Shown here: one piece after another, positions 5,004-5,038 of the stretch
Numbering within the stretch: the first letter of the stretch is position 1
Layout: the number at the start of each line of letters is the position of its first letter
NCBI GenBank assembly: GCA_025980505.1
Contig: JAICXI010000173.1
Coordinates: 1 to 5,038 of the forward strand
Direction of reading: 5' to 3'
DNA from: a bacterium
Lineage (GTDB): Bacteria; Oederibacteriota; Muellerivitia; Muellerivitales; Muellerivitaceae
DNA: 5,038 nt
Program-made: the position numbers and the translations under genes
Notes under the pieces: model-generated
What the model was told of the DNA's origin: nothing
The model's database searches: none
The model's input: the letters and a program-made list of their open reading frames with translations, nothing else

Positions 5004-5038
5004 TTAGTTCACCGTCACCATGCCCGCCATGGCCGTAC
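5004..5038 (-). CDS. 3' end of an unidentified leftward gene (partial)
   Basis: Only the last codons are inside the window, ending TAMAGMVTVN and TAA (5006-5004). A strong terminator immediately downstream on the same strand supports this as a real gene end. The hydrophobic, Met-containing tail with a terminal V-x-V is too short to assign. I considered a cupredoxin or COX2-like C-terminus, but the expected copper-ligand His is not at the right position in the visible codons. Confidence 0.5.
   Translation of the reverse strand, partial: TAMAGMVTVN

Noticed and set aside
4918..5007. Strong Shine-Dalgarno-like AAGGAGGT on the plus strand followed by a 26-codon frame from a TTG
   Set aside because: The frame runs straight through the minus-strand terminator hairpin, has a poor start codon at close spacing and no protein features. 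The motif is probably chance in purine-rich DNA.

Overview
This GC-rich window looks like chromosomal DNA from a Gram-negative, menaquinone-using bacterium. The evidence is two exported proteins that look like outer-membrane beta-barrels, and a gene of the futalosine (alternative) menaquinone pathway. I cannot name the phylum from sequence alone. Nothing indicates phage, plasmid, CRISPR or an intact insertion sequence.

Layout. Bases 1-160 form a non-coding palindromic repeat, MITE-like or REP/BIME-like, with imperfect 22-bp terminal inverted repeats and two inverted internal hairpins. An AT-richer leader follows (161-324), with a 15-bp tandem repeat and a -10-like element. Two paralogous genes then read rightwards (325-1467 and 1568-2641). 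Each encodes a signal peptide, two TPR repeats and a probable C-terminal beta-barrel. Each gene has its own palindrome-embedded -10-like element at a similar distance from the start codon, so both may be independently but similarly controlled.

Three genes read leftwards. From the right they are an mqnD-like gene (4838-4005), a GIY-YIG domain protein that starts inside the 3' end of mqnD (4027-3572), and a Nudix hydrolase fused to a DUF309 domain (3426-2635). The last gene converges on the second TPR-barrel gene, and their stop codons overlap by 7 bp. At the right edge, the last 11 codons of another leftward gene (stop at 5004-5006) are followed by a clear rho-independent terminator (4950-4982), so mqnD probably begins a new transcription unit.

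How the genes relate. The leftward cluster mixes quinone biosynthesis, a putative DNA-acting nuclease-fold protein and a nucleotide-sanitising enzyme. This reads as a housekeeping cluster rather than one pathway. The TPR-barrel pair is the least understood part: a recent-looking tandem duplication of an exported protein family of unknown function. The most distinctive points are that pair, the Nudix-DUF309 fusion, the long basic tail on the GIY-YIG protein and the composite palindromic repeat at the left end.
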